The notes beneath the pieces are model-generated. The model had not been told where the DNA came from and did no database searches. It worked only from the letters and a program-made list of their open reading frames with translations. This document shows, piece by piece, positions 49,239-56,941 of a DNA stretch of 64,000 nt (position 1 is its first letter; each line of letters starts with the position of its first letter). The stretch lies in NCBI RefSeq assembly GCF_002409645.1, contig NZ_DHNR01000033.1, forward strand, positions 117,962 to 181,961, read 5' to 3'. Both the position numbers and the translations under genes were made by a program. The stretch is from Acetobacter sp. UBA5411. Lineage in GTDB: Bacteria; Pseudomonadota; Alphaproteobacteria; Acetobacterales; Acetobacteraceae.

Positions 49239-50006
49239 TCAGTCGTGCAGTCTGTGCGCTGGCGTCAGCACCGCTCCGCAGGCATCCATCTCGCCACGAA
49301 TGGCTTTTGCGATATCGAGCGAACCCGGCGTGTCGCTATGAACCAGAATCGAACGTGCCTTGATCGGCATCCGCACGCCGTCAATCGTTGTCACTGAACC
49401 GTCTTCAAGAAACTGCCTGACACGGGCACGCACGCCTGCAAGATCATGAATTACCGCACCCGGTTGACCACGTGGCACCAGCGTTCCAGCAGAAGTGTAG
49501 GCCCGATCAGCAAGAAACAGGGTGTGTGTCTTCAATCCGACTTTTTCGGCGGCACGCTCAGTTGGCTGGCCGGGCATGCAAAAGACCGTCAGATCCTTAT
49601 CAAGAGCCGCAATTACACGAACCAGTCGAAGGGCACGATCATCATTCTCATTGGCCATGGTGCCGAAAGCGGCATGATAGCTCACATGCGTGACACGATG
49701 ACCGTGACGGGCGGCGACTCCCTGAAGAGCACCGATCTGACAGGCCAGCATGGCTTCCATATCCGTATCGGAAACAACCATGGTGCGTCTGCCAAAACCG
49801 ATAAGATCAGGCAGACCCGGATGCGCGCCGATCCCAACACCCTTTTCTTTCGCGAGCCTGACAGTATGATCCATGATTGCATAATCACCGGCATGATAAC
49901 CACAGGCGATATTGGCGGACGAGATCAGACCCATCAGCGCGTCATCATCGGCCATTGTCCAGCGGCCGAAGCCTTCGCCCATGTCGGAATTGAGATCGAT
50001 CTTCAT
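49239..50006 (-). CDS. pxpA: LamB/YcsF-family protein (5-oxoprolinase subunit A-like)
   Basis: The 255-residue protein begins MKIDLNSDMGEGFGRW, the family N-terminus, with the ANIACGYHAGD and GIGAHPGLPDL blocks. The usual KPHGALYN segment is altered here to SYHAAFGT, so activity towards 5-oxoproline is not assured. With PxpB and PxpC the family forms an ATP-dependent 5-oxoprolinase giving glutamate. The start overlaps the pxpC stop by four bases. The symbol is applied by homology and gene order. Confidence 0.82.
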   Translation of the reverse strand: MKIDLNSDMGEGFGRWTMADDDALMGLISSANIACGYHAGDYAIMDHTVRLAKEKGVGIGAHPGLPDLIGFGRRTMVVSDTDMEAMLACQIGALQGVAARHGHRVTHVSYHAAFGTMANENDDRALRLVRVIAALDKDLTVFCMPGQPTERAAEKVGLKTHTLFLADRAYTSAGTLVPRGQPGAVIHDLAGVRARVRQFLEDGSVTTIDGVRMPIKARSILVHSDTPGSLDIAKAIRGEMDACGAVLTPAHRLHD

Positions 50007-51013
50007 TTCTTGCCTCCGGCCTTTCCGGACTCTCGACGCATACAGGAATTACGATAACGGCTGACCATCAGCTTCATGTTTTCAAGCCAGGCTTCGACAG
50101 GCCGCATGGCGTCAACCCCTTCCTCGTAACTGCATTCCTGAAAACGGATGCGGGAACCGATCCGCGCCTGAGCGAGCCGCCAGAGATCCGCCTCGATGAC
50201 CGTAGCGATACGGGGATAACCACCTGCCGTGTTGGCGTCCGCCATCTGCACGATCGGTTCTCCAGCGGGGGGCACCTGCACAATACCCGGAACAATCCCG
50301 TATGAACGTAATTCCACAGGGTTTGTAAGCTGAAGTTTGTCCCCGCTCAGCCGATATCCGACACGGTTGCTCTGCGGTGTGATCTTCCACTCGCAATTCC
50401 GGAAAATTGCACGGGATTGCTCGGTAAACAGCAGATAATCTGTCGCCGGAATAAAACGGAGCGTCACAACGCCTGGCGTCTCGGTGTCATTTCCGTTTTT
50501 CAAAGCCACTGATGGCGGAAGCACGGCGTAACCGGAGCAGGAAGCGCCCCCGGGACGAATACCCAGTGTGTCGCCTGCCTCCAGAAAACGTCCGGACAGG
50601 CCCCCAAAGCCACCACGAAGCTGCGTGCTGCGTGAACCAAGTATGACCGGAACATCAATGCCGCCCGCCACGCAGACATACCCTCGTGCGCCATTACGCG
50701 GCGGTCCGATACGGAGTGTCTGTCCGGCAGAAGCCGTGACTGCCGACCAGGGCAGGAGCTTTCGTCCGTCCAGCTCCATGTCGGCGTCGATCCCGGTGAC
50801 GGCGAAGCTGGCGGGCGCATCAAAACGCAGCAGGAACGGAAAGGTCTGCAATTCGATACAGGCATCGTCAGGCTGGTTTTCAAGCAGAATATTCCCGGCA
50901 CGTAGCGCCAGCATATCCATGACACCCGAGCTGCCAACACCAAGATTACGATAGCCGGGTCTGCCACAATCCTGAACGGTATTCAGCGGTGATGTTTCGA
51001 GAACAGTGATCAC
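50003..51013 (-). CDS. pxpC: 5-oxoprolinase subunit C-like (biotin-dependent carboxyltransferase family)
   Basis: The 336-residue protein begins MITVLETSPLNTVQDCGRPGYRNLGVGSSGVMD, matching the KipA/PxpC family with its GxPGY and SGxMD blocks, and has the later AGGYPRIATVIEADLWRLAQ segment. It is related to the carboxyltransferase-like half of allophanate/urea hydrolases. It overlaps both neighbours by four bases, giving a tightly coupled pxpB-pxpC-pxpA order. The biotin-type genes on the other strand at 52841-55097 suggest a carboxylation-based variant of the pathway. Confidence 0.88.
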   Translation of the reverse strand: MITVLETSPLNTVQDCGRPGYRNLGVGSSGVMDMLALRAGNILLENQPDDACIELQTFPFLLRFDAPASFAVTGIDADMELDGRKLLPWSAVTASAGQTLRIGPPRNGARGYVCVAGGIDVPVILGSRSTQLRGGFGGLSGRFLEAGDTLGIRPGGASCSGYAVLPPSVALKNGNDTETPGVVTLRFIPATDYLLFTEQSRAIFRNCEWKITPQSNRVGYRLSGDKLQLTNPVELRSYGIVPGIVQVPPAGEPIVQMADANTAGGYPRIATVIEADLWRLAQARIGSRIRFQECSYEEGVDAMRPVEAWLENMKLMVSRYRNSCMRRESGKAGGKK

Positions 51014-51735
51014 AGCACGATACTCTCAGGATAGAAACGAATGCGGTCCCCGATCGCAAACAGGGCTGGCGGCTCCTTCATCGGATCGAAGAGCGTGATT
51101 TCCGTAAAACCGATCGAGTTCCAGCCATTCGGTCCGGTCAGGGCCGAAATGCCTGCCTGCATCCCGCCAATCGTAACGGTTCCGGCCAGCATATGCAGGG
51201 ACGGAACCGATTTGCGTGGAGTAGCGATACGCGGATCGAGACCGTGCAGATAACCGAAACCGGGAGCACTCCCGATGGCGCAGACCGTGTATTCATTGCC
51301 GTGGTGAATGGAGATCACTTCCTCCGGCGTCAAACCGGCATGATCTGCGACACGCTGAAGATCCTCACCAAGTTCGCCGCCATACTGGACACCAATCTCG
51401 AACAGACGCCCCTTGATGTGTCGCTCCGGCAGCGTGTCCCAGGCGTGACGCAGCCATGCAGCAATCTGCTCCGGATCTTTCGGGAGTATCTTGAAAACGA
51501 GCATCAGATTCGTGACACCCGGAATAAGTTCCTGCACGTCGCTGCGGCTTTCAGCGGCCTCGATCAACGCCCAGATGCGACGTTGATGCGCCATCGTGAA
51601 AGCACCCGGCGCTTCAAACAGCATCGCCTTGGTGCCAATCATGCTGATGACCGGCGCTTGATCACCGGCCAGACCGGATTTCTGATCTGACAGGGTGATG
51701 CTGCGTTCCGAAGTATCTGTCATGTCATCATTCAA
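51010..51735 (-). CDS. pxpB: 5-oxoprolinase subunit B-like (KipI family)
   Basis: The 241-residue protein has the KipI-like pattern: SAPGFGYLHGLDPRI, TPRKSVPS, AGTVTIGGMQAGISAL and GPNGWNSIGFT towards the C-terminus. It pairs with PxpC, and its stop overlaps the pxpC start by four bases. Two possible starts, ATG 51735 and 51723, have no clear Shine-Dalgarno difference; the first is listed. It is first in the minus-strand operon, divergent from the SDR-accBC operon. Confidence 0.88.
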   Translation of the reverse strand: MNDDMTDTSERSITLSDQKSGLAGDQAPVISMIGTKAMLFEAPGAFTMAHQRRIWALIEAAESRSDVQELIPGVTNLMLVFKILPKDPEQIAAWLRHAWDTLPERHIKGRLFEIGVQYGGELGEDLQRVADHAGLTPEEVISIHHGNEYTVCAIGSAPGFGYLHGLDPRIATPRKSVPSLHMLAGTVTIGGMQAGISALTGPNGWNSIGFTEITLFDPMKEPPALFAIGDRIRFYPESIVL

Positions 51736-52079
51736 AATACACGGTCCAGTCCTGTCTTCCCAGTGTCGCCTTCACAAAAGGAACGCCGGAACCGCTCAGG
51801 AAAAGCTGATTTCCAATCCGGGACACCGCTTAGTGCCCATTATGGAAAATAGAATTGTTTTCGAAATGATTTCCAGCCCTCTTCCGGATGTGAGGTCATC
51901 GGATAATCTTATAGGTCGTGAAGAGCGGGCCTGCGGTATAGTATTATCTTATGACGTGAGAACGAACTGCTCTTGGCGCTGGAATCGTTACGATACTAGC
52001 ATCATCGCAGAACTCTCAATTCCGCTTGTTTTCCTTGCGGATAGAGCGCTTTTTTTGTTTCAGAACCGGGATAATCAAC
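51736..52079. promoter_or_regulatory. Divergent control region between pxpBCA and SDR-accBC operons
   Basis: This 344-base gap holds no supported gene. A short direct repeat, ATAATCTTAT at 51903-51912 and ATTATCTTAT at 51943-51952, each followed by GTCGTGA or GACGTGA, looks like a candidate binding site for a regulator serving both operons. A related string ATTACGATTAT occurs at 49162 ahead of the DMT transporter. No -10 or -35 was assigned. Confidence 0.45.
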
Positions 52080-52835
52080 ATGAGCAGTCAGCCGTATCGT
52101 AACGCTCTCGTTACAGGCGCTTCCTCCGGAATCGGTGCGGCGATTGTCAGGCGGCTCAGGGAAGCCGGTCTGGAAGTCCATGCCGTGGCCCGTGACGAGA
52201 AGCGTCTGGCGCAACTGGCGGAAGAGACCGGCTGCATCCCTCACGCTGTCAGTGTGGCGGACCAGAAAGGCATTGAAGCACTCATCAAGGACATTGAAGT
52301 CGATGTGCTGATCAACAATGCCGGGCAGTCCCGCACAGGCAACATCACAAAGACGACACCGGAGGACATTGACGCGCTAGTTGATGTGAACCTTCGCGCA
52401 GTCCTGCAACTGACAGCACTTGTCGTGCCGGGCATGATGCAGCGGGATCGCGGACATATCGTCAACATCAGCTCCATTGCGGGTCATTACGCTTTCGCTG
52501 GCGGCAACACGGTCTATCACGCGACGAAGGCTGGCGTTCACTCTCTTTCCCAGCAGCTTCGCTGTGACCTGTTCGGGCATCATATCCGCGTCACCGAAAT
52601 CTCCCCGGCCCGCGTGGAGACGGAAGTCTTCGGTCGCCTGATTGGCGATATGGCCGAAGCGAAAAAGCGGTTTTTCGATGAGTATGAATCGCTTCTACCG
52701 GAAGATATCGCGAATTCGGTTGCTTTTGCCGTGCTCGCACCGTCACGCATGAATGTCAGCTTCATGGAAGTTCTGCCAACCATGCAGGTCGTGGGTGGAC
52801 TGAACTTCGCAAAGAAAACCGCCGACAAGGTCTGA
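52080..52835 (+). CDS. Short-chain dehydrogenase/reductase
   Basis: The 251-residue SDR has the cofactor motif TGASSGIG near residue 12, the NNAG segment, the catalytic Ser in INISSIAGHYAF and YHATK (Tyr and Lys of YxxxK), in normal order. The lower-charge region after the first strand (VHAVARDEKRL) suggests NADP use. Start ATG 52080 avoids a hydrophobic upstream extension. It is the first gene of the plus-strand operon with accB (six bases downstream), accC and a second biotinyl-like gene, so it may act on the same substrate as the divergent pxpBCA products. Confidence 0.9.
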   Translation: MSSQPYRNALVTGASSGIGAAIVRRLREAGLEVHAVARDEKRLAQLAEETGCIPHAVSVADQKGIEALIKDIEVDVLINNAGQSRTGNITKTTPEDIDALVDVNLRAVLQLTALVVPGMMQRDRGHIVNISSIAGHYAFAGGNTVYHATKAGVHSLSQQLRCDLFGHHIRVTEISPARVETEVFGRLIGDMAEAKKRFFDEYESLLPEDIANSVAFAVLAPSRMNVSFMEVLPTMQVVGGLNFAKKTADKV

Positions 52836-52840
52836 AAACA

Positions 52841-53278
52841 ATGGACATCCCGCGGATTCAGCATTTGATAGATCTGCTCGCTCGTTCTCCGATCGACGAA
52901 CTTGAGATCGAAGAAAGCGGATGGAAAATCAGGCTGACCCGGGGGATCGGCAGTGCTGCGGTGACGCCTCCCGTCCCGCAGCGCACGCCGAGTGAGACCA
53001 CACCGCGAAAGGAAACGGATACCACTGCCGTTCCTCAGCCCGTAGAGCAGGTCATTCCTTCACCGACCTACGGCGTTTTCCATATCTCGCCCTCACCCGG
53101 AACACCGGCTTACGTGAAGATCGGCGATGTGGTGGAAGCAGGGCAGCAGGTCGGTCTGGTTGAAGCCATGAAAGTCTTCAATGCGGTCAAGGCGCCCCAG
53201 TCCGGGCGCATTACAGAAATTCTGGTGGAAGATGGCGCTGAAGTGGAGGCGGGGACTTCCCTGTTTCGTCTGGCATGA
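52841..53278 (+). CDS. accB: Biotin carboxyl carrier protein
   Basis: The 145-residue protein has a short N-terminal region, a Pro/Thr-rich linker (about 42-72) and a C-terminal biotinyl domain with the acceptor lysine in VEAMKVFNAVKAP (Lys111). Its stop overlaps the accC start by four bases. Being in a pxp-type cluster, it probably serves a dedicated carboxylase rather than acetyl-CoA carboxylase; the main fatty-acid accB is expected elsewhere in the genome. Confidence 0.92.
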   Translation: MDIPRIQHLIDLLARSPIDELEIEESGWKIRLTRGIGSAAVTPPVPQRTPSETTPRKETDTTAVPQPVEQVIPSPTYGVFHISPSPGTPAYVKIGDVVEAGQQVGLVEAMKVFNAVKAPQSGRITEILVEDGAEVEAGTSLFRLA

Positions 53279-54642
53279 CTGATAATCGTCGTTTTAACAG
53301 AGTCCTGATCGCCAATCGTGGTGAAATCGCATTACGTATCCAACGAGCCTGTCGACAGCTTGGCTTGGAAACTGTGGCCGTTTATTCAGACGCAGATCGG
53401 GAAAGCCGGCATGTGCAGGAGGCTGATATCGCCCTGTGCATTGGTCCGGCCGCCGCCTCCCGCAGCTATCTGGATCAGGACGGACTTTTGCTGGCGACAC
53501 GGGCGACGGGCGCTACGGCCATTCATCCGGGCTATGGCTTTCTCTCTGAAAATGCAGACTTCGCTGATGCTGTTGAGGAAGCCGGTCTGACGTTCATCGG
53601 TCCGACCGGGACTTCAATCCGGATGATGGGCGACAAAATCACGGCCAAACGCACGATGTTGGCCGCAGGTGTGCCCTGTGTGCCCGGATCAGACGGCCCG
53701 CTGCCGGAATCTCCTGATGAGATCCTCGCGCTGGCTGAAAAGGTTGGATTTCCCGTTATTGTCAAAGCGTCGGGCGGTGGCGGTGGGCGTGGAATGCGTG
53801 TCGTACATCGAGCCGAAGATCTGATCGAAGCGGTCGGCCTGACCTCACGCGAAGCCCAGCAGGCATTCGGAAACCCGACTCTGTATCTCGAAAAATTCAT
53901 GCAGAAACCGCGTCATATCGAGATTCAGGTTCTCTGTGACACGCATGGAACCGCTCTCTGGCTTGGCGCCCGTGACTGCTCGCTACAGAGACGTCATCAG
54001 AAGGTTCTGGAAGAAGCGCCGCCACCGGGCATTGATCCCGCAGTTATCGCGGAAATTGGTGAACGCTGTGCCGAAGCATGCCGTCACATTGGCTATCGTG
54101 GCGCGGGAACATTCGAATTTCTGTATGAAGACGGTGTGTTCGCTTTTATCGAGATGAACACACGTGTGCAGGTTGAGCATCCCGTCACGGAACAGATCAC
54201 GGATGTCGATATTGTCGCGGAGCAACTCCGCATTGCTCAGGGCGACAGACTGACAATCCGACAGGAGGACATTGTCTTTCGTGGCCATGCCATCGAATGT
54301 CGCCTTAACGCAGAAGACGGTCTGACATTCCTTCCCTCGCCCGGCACTGTGACTCGCTGGGATCTACCCGGCGGTCCAGGTATCCGGGTGGATAGTCATG
54401 TCGTGTCTGGCTATACGATCCCGCCTTATTATGACTCCCTTATTGGGAAAATCATCGGTTATGGCGCGACGCGGGAAGAAGCGATTGCACGGCTGCAGGT
54501 TGCTCTGGCGGAAATGAAGGTGGAAGGCATATCGACGAATATCGATCTGCATCAGGATCTTCTCGCAAATCCGACTGTCCGGAAAGGCAGTATGGATATT
54601 CACTTTCTTGAAAAATGGCTTGAAGAAAGAGCTGCACCATGA
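53275..54642 (+). CDS. accC: Biotin carboxylase
   Basis: The 455-residue ATP-grasp enzyme carboxylates biotin using bicarbonate and ATP. Motifs are FNRVLIANRGEIALRI at the N-terminus, HPGYGFLSENADFA, the ATP loop KASGGGGGRGMRVV, the EAPPPGI region and FIEMNTRVQVEHPVTE. Length is typical. It overlaps accB by four bases and the following biotinyl-like gene by four bases, so all three are translated in coupled fashion. Likely specific to the local pxp-linked carboxylation pathway. Confidence 0.94.
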   Translation: MTDNRRFNRVLIANRGEIALRIQRACRQLGLETVAVYSDADRESRHVQEADIALCIGPAAASRSYLDQDGLLLATRATGATAIHPGYGFLSENADFADAVEEAGLTFIGPTGTSIRMMGDKITAKRTMLAAGVPCVPGSDGPLPESPDEILALAEKVGFPVIVKASGGGGGRGMRVVHRAEDLIEAVGLTSREAQQAFGNPTLYLEKFMQKPRHIEIQVLCDTHGTALWLGARDCSLQRRHQKVLEEAPPPGIDPAVIAEIGERCAEACRHIGYRGAGTFEFLYEDGVFAFIEMNTRVQVEHPVTEQITDVDIVAEQLRIAQGDRLTIRQEDIVFRGHAIECRLNAEDGLTFLPSPGTVTRWDLPGGPGIRVDSHVVSGYTIPPYYDSLIGKIIGYGATREEAIARLQVALAEMKVEGISTNIDLHQDLLANPTVRKGSMDIHFLEKWLEERAAP

Positions 54643-55097
54643 CCGGATCAGCCTCACAAATTCCTTCTTTTGATACGGATGAGATTGCCTCTATTGCGGG
54701 GATGCTCGCTCAGGCGGGGCTTGAGTCATTCGAAATATCAGGTCCGGATGGCACAAGACTTTTTATAAAGACTTCCCAACCAGAGCCGCAGTCTGAAACT
54801 CGGCATACACAGCCACCCCTGTCAAAGAAAACTAATGCTGCTAACACCTGCCGCGCGGTAAAGACGCCGTATTTTGGTGTCCTGACTTTCACCCATCCCC
54901 TGCGTGACACCCCGTTTGCACCAGTCGGCTCACATGTGAAAGCCGATGATGTTGTCGCCTTGTTAACGCTGGAAACACTGCAAATACCTGTTGTGGCATC
55001 GGTTGACGGTGAAGTTATCGAGATCACCGCTCAGGAAGGTGAACTGACCGGCTTTGGCACGGAAATTATGAAGATGCGTCCGACTTCAGCCGCTTAA
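54639..55097 (+). CDS. Second biotinyl/lipoyl-like protein lacking the acceptor lysine
   Basis: The 152-residue protein has a lay-out like accB: a helical start, a Gln/Thr-rich linker and a biotinyl-type domain (FAPVGSHVKADDVVALL, then VASVDGEVIEI). At the place of the biotin-acceptor MK, it reads LETLQIP, so Gln115 replaces the lysine and biotinylation cannot occur there. It is conserved as an open frame, coupled to accC by a four-base overlap. It may be a structural or regulatory subunit of the carboxylase, or a degenerate duplicate of accB. Confidence 0.82.
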   Translation: MTGSASQIPSFDTDEIASIAGMLAQAGLESFEISGPDGTRLFIKTSQPEPQSETRHTQPPLSKKTNAANTCRAVKTPYFGVLTFTHPLRDTPFAPVGSHVKADDVVALLTLETLQIPVVASVDGEVIEITAQEGELTGFGTEIMKMRPTSAA

Positions 55098-55340
55098 ATT
55101 TGAAACGTTTTTTGACTAATCAAGCGTATATCGAAAAATCCTGCATGTCGGTCATAGAAAAAAGCATTTGAGCCACAGGCCTGTATGCATTTAGACCGAC
55201 TACTCAACATTCTATCATAGCAGAGCAATATTCACTCCACATCTTCATAAATCCTGAGTGCATACATCCGCATGCAGATAGGCACTAAGCTTGTACTCTT
55301 GTTTTTGCCAGAATCACTTTTCCACATTCATCTATAAAAA

Positions 55341-55382
55341 AAACGCGACTAGAAGGAAAGTAGATTCCTTTTGATCGCGTTT
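55341..55382. terminator. Interrupted hairpin terminator, two-way
   Basis: Outer arms AAACGCGA and TCGCGTTT and inner arms AAGGAA and TTCCTT are separated by a small internal loop. A-rich bases precede and T-rich bases follow, so it can end both the plus-strand accBC operon and the minus-strand aminotransferase transcript. Confidence 0.8.
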
Positions 55383-55391
55383 CATTATAAC

Positions 55392-55414
55392 AGGGCTACA
55401 GCTATAGCCCTTTT
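55392..55414 (+). terminator. Plus-strand hairpin with T run
   Basis: AGGGCTA and TAGCCCT flank a six-base loop and are followed by TTTT on the plus strand. It may back up the terminator at 55341 for the accBC operon. Confidence 0.65.
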
Positions 55415-55423
55415 AATGCGGCC

Positions 55424-56626
55424 CTATTTCAGCGACTGAACGAATTCAGCAATACGCTGGCATCCTTCACGCAATGTCTCCATACTGGTGGCATAAGAAA
55501 TGCGGAAGAAAGGGCTCATGCCATAAGCACCGCCCTGAACGGTCGCCACCTGTTTCTCTTCCAGCAGCGCCATGACAAAATCAGCATCCGTTTTGATCTG
55601 TCGGCCTTCCGGCGTTACTTTGCCGATGCAGGCACTGATATCCGGATAAACATAAAAAGCACCCTGCGGGGTATGGCACTGCACGCCCGGAATAGCGTTC
55701 AGCAGACTGACAACAAGATCCCTGCGCATCTGATATTCGGCGGCCCGCTCACGGAGAAAGTCCTGCGGTCCTTCCAGAGCAGCAATCGCAGCGGCCTGTG
55801 CAAGCGTGTTGATACCGCTGGTCGACTGTCCCTGCATATTGTTCATGACGGCGATCAGTTCACGCGGACCACCACAGAAACCGACACGCCAGCCGGTCAT
55901 GGCGTACGCTTTGGAAACACCATTAACGGTCAGCACACGCTCTTTCAGACGAGGCTCGACTTCCGCCAGCGTGCAGAAATCAAAATCATCATAGACGAGA
56001 TGCTCATAGATATCGTCAGTCATGATCCACACATGCTCATGCTTCAGCATGACAGCCGCAATTTCTTCCATATCCTTTCTGGGGCAGCAGGCACCGGTCG
56101 GATTATTGGGGAAATTCAGCACGAGCCATTTGGTGCGAGGTGTAATCGCCGCATCGAGATCTGCCGCTGAAAGCCGGAAGTTACTGGCTGCCGGGCACGG
56201 AACCTGCACAATCTCAGCACCACCAAGACGGGCAATATCGGCGTAGCTGATCCAGTAAGGCGTTGGCAGAACAACCTCGTCACCGGGATTGATGGTGGCC
56301 ATCATGGCGTCATAGATGATCTGCTTGGCGCCGTTCGCCACCAGAATTTCATCCAGCGCGTAATCGAGATTGTTCTCACGCAGAAATTTAGCCTGGATCG
56401 CTTTTCTCAGCGCGGGCTTGCCTGCCTGTGGCGGGTATTTCGTATCACCGCTGCGGGCTGCCTCGACAGCCGCCTCGACAGCATGAGCTGGGGTGGGAAA
56501 ATCAGGCTCGCCGGAAGAAAGGCTGATGATTTTCAGGCCTTCAGCTTTTAACGCAGTTGCCTTGTCCGTCATGGCAGCCGAAGCAGAGATTCCGATCCCG
56601 TTCAGTCGATCAGCAAAGCCAGGCAT
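55424..56626 (-). CDS. Aspartate-type pyridoxal phosphate aminotransferase
   Basis: The 400-residue fold-type I aminotransferase resembles the aspartate/prephenate aminotransferases of alphaproteobacteria. It has SLSSGEPDFPTP near residue 36, the NFPNNPTG block at 171, the Asp in DDIYEHLVYDD and the PLP lysine in NGVSKAYAMTGWRVGF (Lys239). The substrate is probably aspartate/glutamate, but aromatic or prephenate use is possible. It stands alone between terminators and faces the accBC operon. Confidence 0.9.
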   Translation of the reverse strand: MPGFADRLNGIGISASAAMTDKATALKAEGLKIISLSSGEPDFPTPAHAVEAAVEAARSGDTKYPPQAGKPALRKAIQAKFLRENNLDYALDEILVANGAKQIIYDAMMATINPGDEVVLPTPYWISYADIARLGGAEIVQVPCPAASNFRLSAADLDAAITPRTKWLVLNFPNNPTGACCPRKDMEEIAAVMLKHEHVWIMTDDIYEHLVYDDFDFCTLAEVEPRLKERVLTVNGVSKAYAMTGWRVGFCGGPRELIAVMNNMQGQSTSGINTLAQAAAIAALEGPQDFLRERAAEYQMRRDLVVSLLNAIPGVQCHTPQGAFYVYPDISACIGKVTPEGRQIKTDADFVMALLEEKQVATVQGGAYGMSPFFRISYATSMETLREGCQRIAEFVQSLK

Positions 56627-56941
56627 CAGCTATTTCTCCAGCGCTTGTCCGGTTGGACACATGATATCATCAGGAACATCATAAATCATTTAAAGGCATT
56701 ACAGATAGCGAGAAAAACACTCTGGCGTCATAGAACAATCCTATGAGCACAGACGTTTTTTATTCACTTAGCCTGCTCAGGCTACAAGTTTTCAACTGTA
56801 GTGTGATTGATTCTGCTCTATCGAACCAACCGAGAATCAAACACCCAGTTCTTTGACGCAATCCGGGCATTCTGAAAAATAAAATCACCTTCCTCGCGTG
56901 CGTTTCAGGCACGTGAGGAAGGCGGTCATCTCAAAATATTT
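56627..56941. other. Intergenic region, terminator hairpin included
   Basis: No gene was recognised in these 315 bases. They hold the aminotransferase promoter on the right of its start and a terminator for the TonB-receptor gene at 56888-56922. Otherwise AT-rich with no clear motif. Confidence 0.55.
56888..56922 (-). terminator. Terminator after the TonB-dependent receptor gene
   Basis: The 14-base arms CCTTCCTCGCGTGC and GCACGTGAGGAAGG (one mismatch) flank a seven-base loop; the minus strand then reads into TTTTATTTTT. It begins about 20 bases after the receptor stop. Confidence 0.88.

Larger units (their letters stand above)
55098..55423. other. AT-rich intergenic region with two terminators
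   Basis: No gene is seen. The segment separates the accBC operon (plus) and the aminotransferase gene (minus), which converge. Two terminator hairpins at 55341-55382 and 55392-55414 are listed separately; the rest is AT-rich with no recognised motif. Confidence 0.6.
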
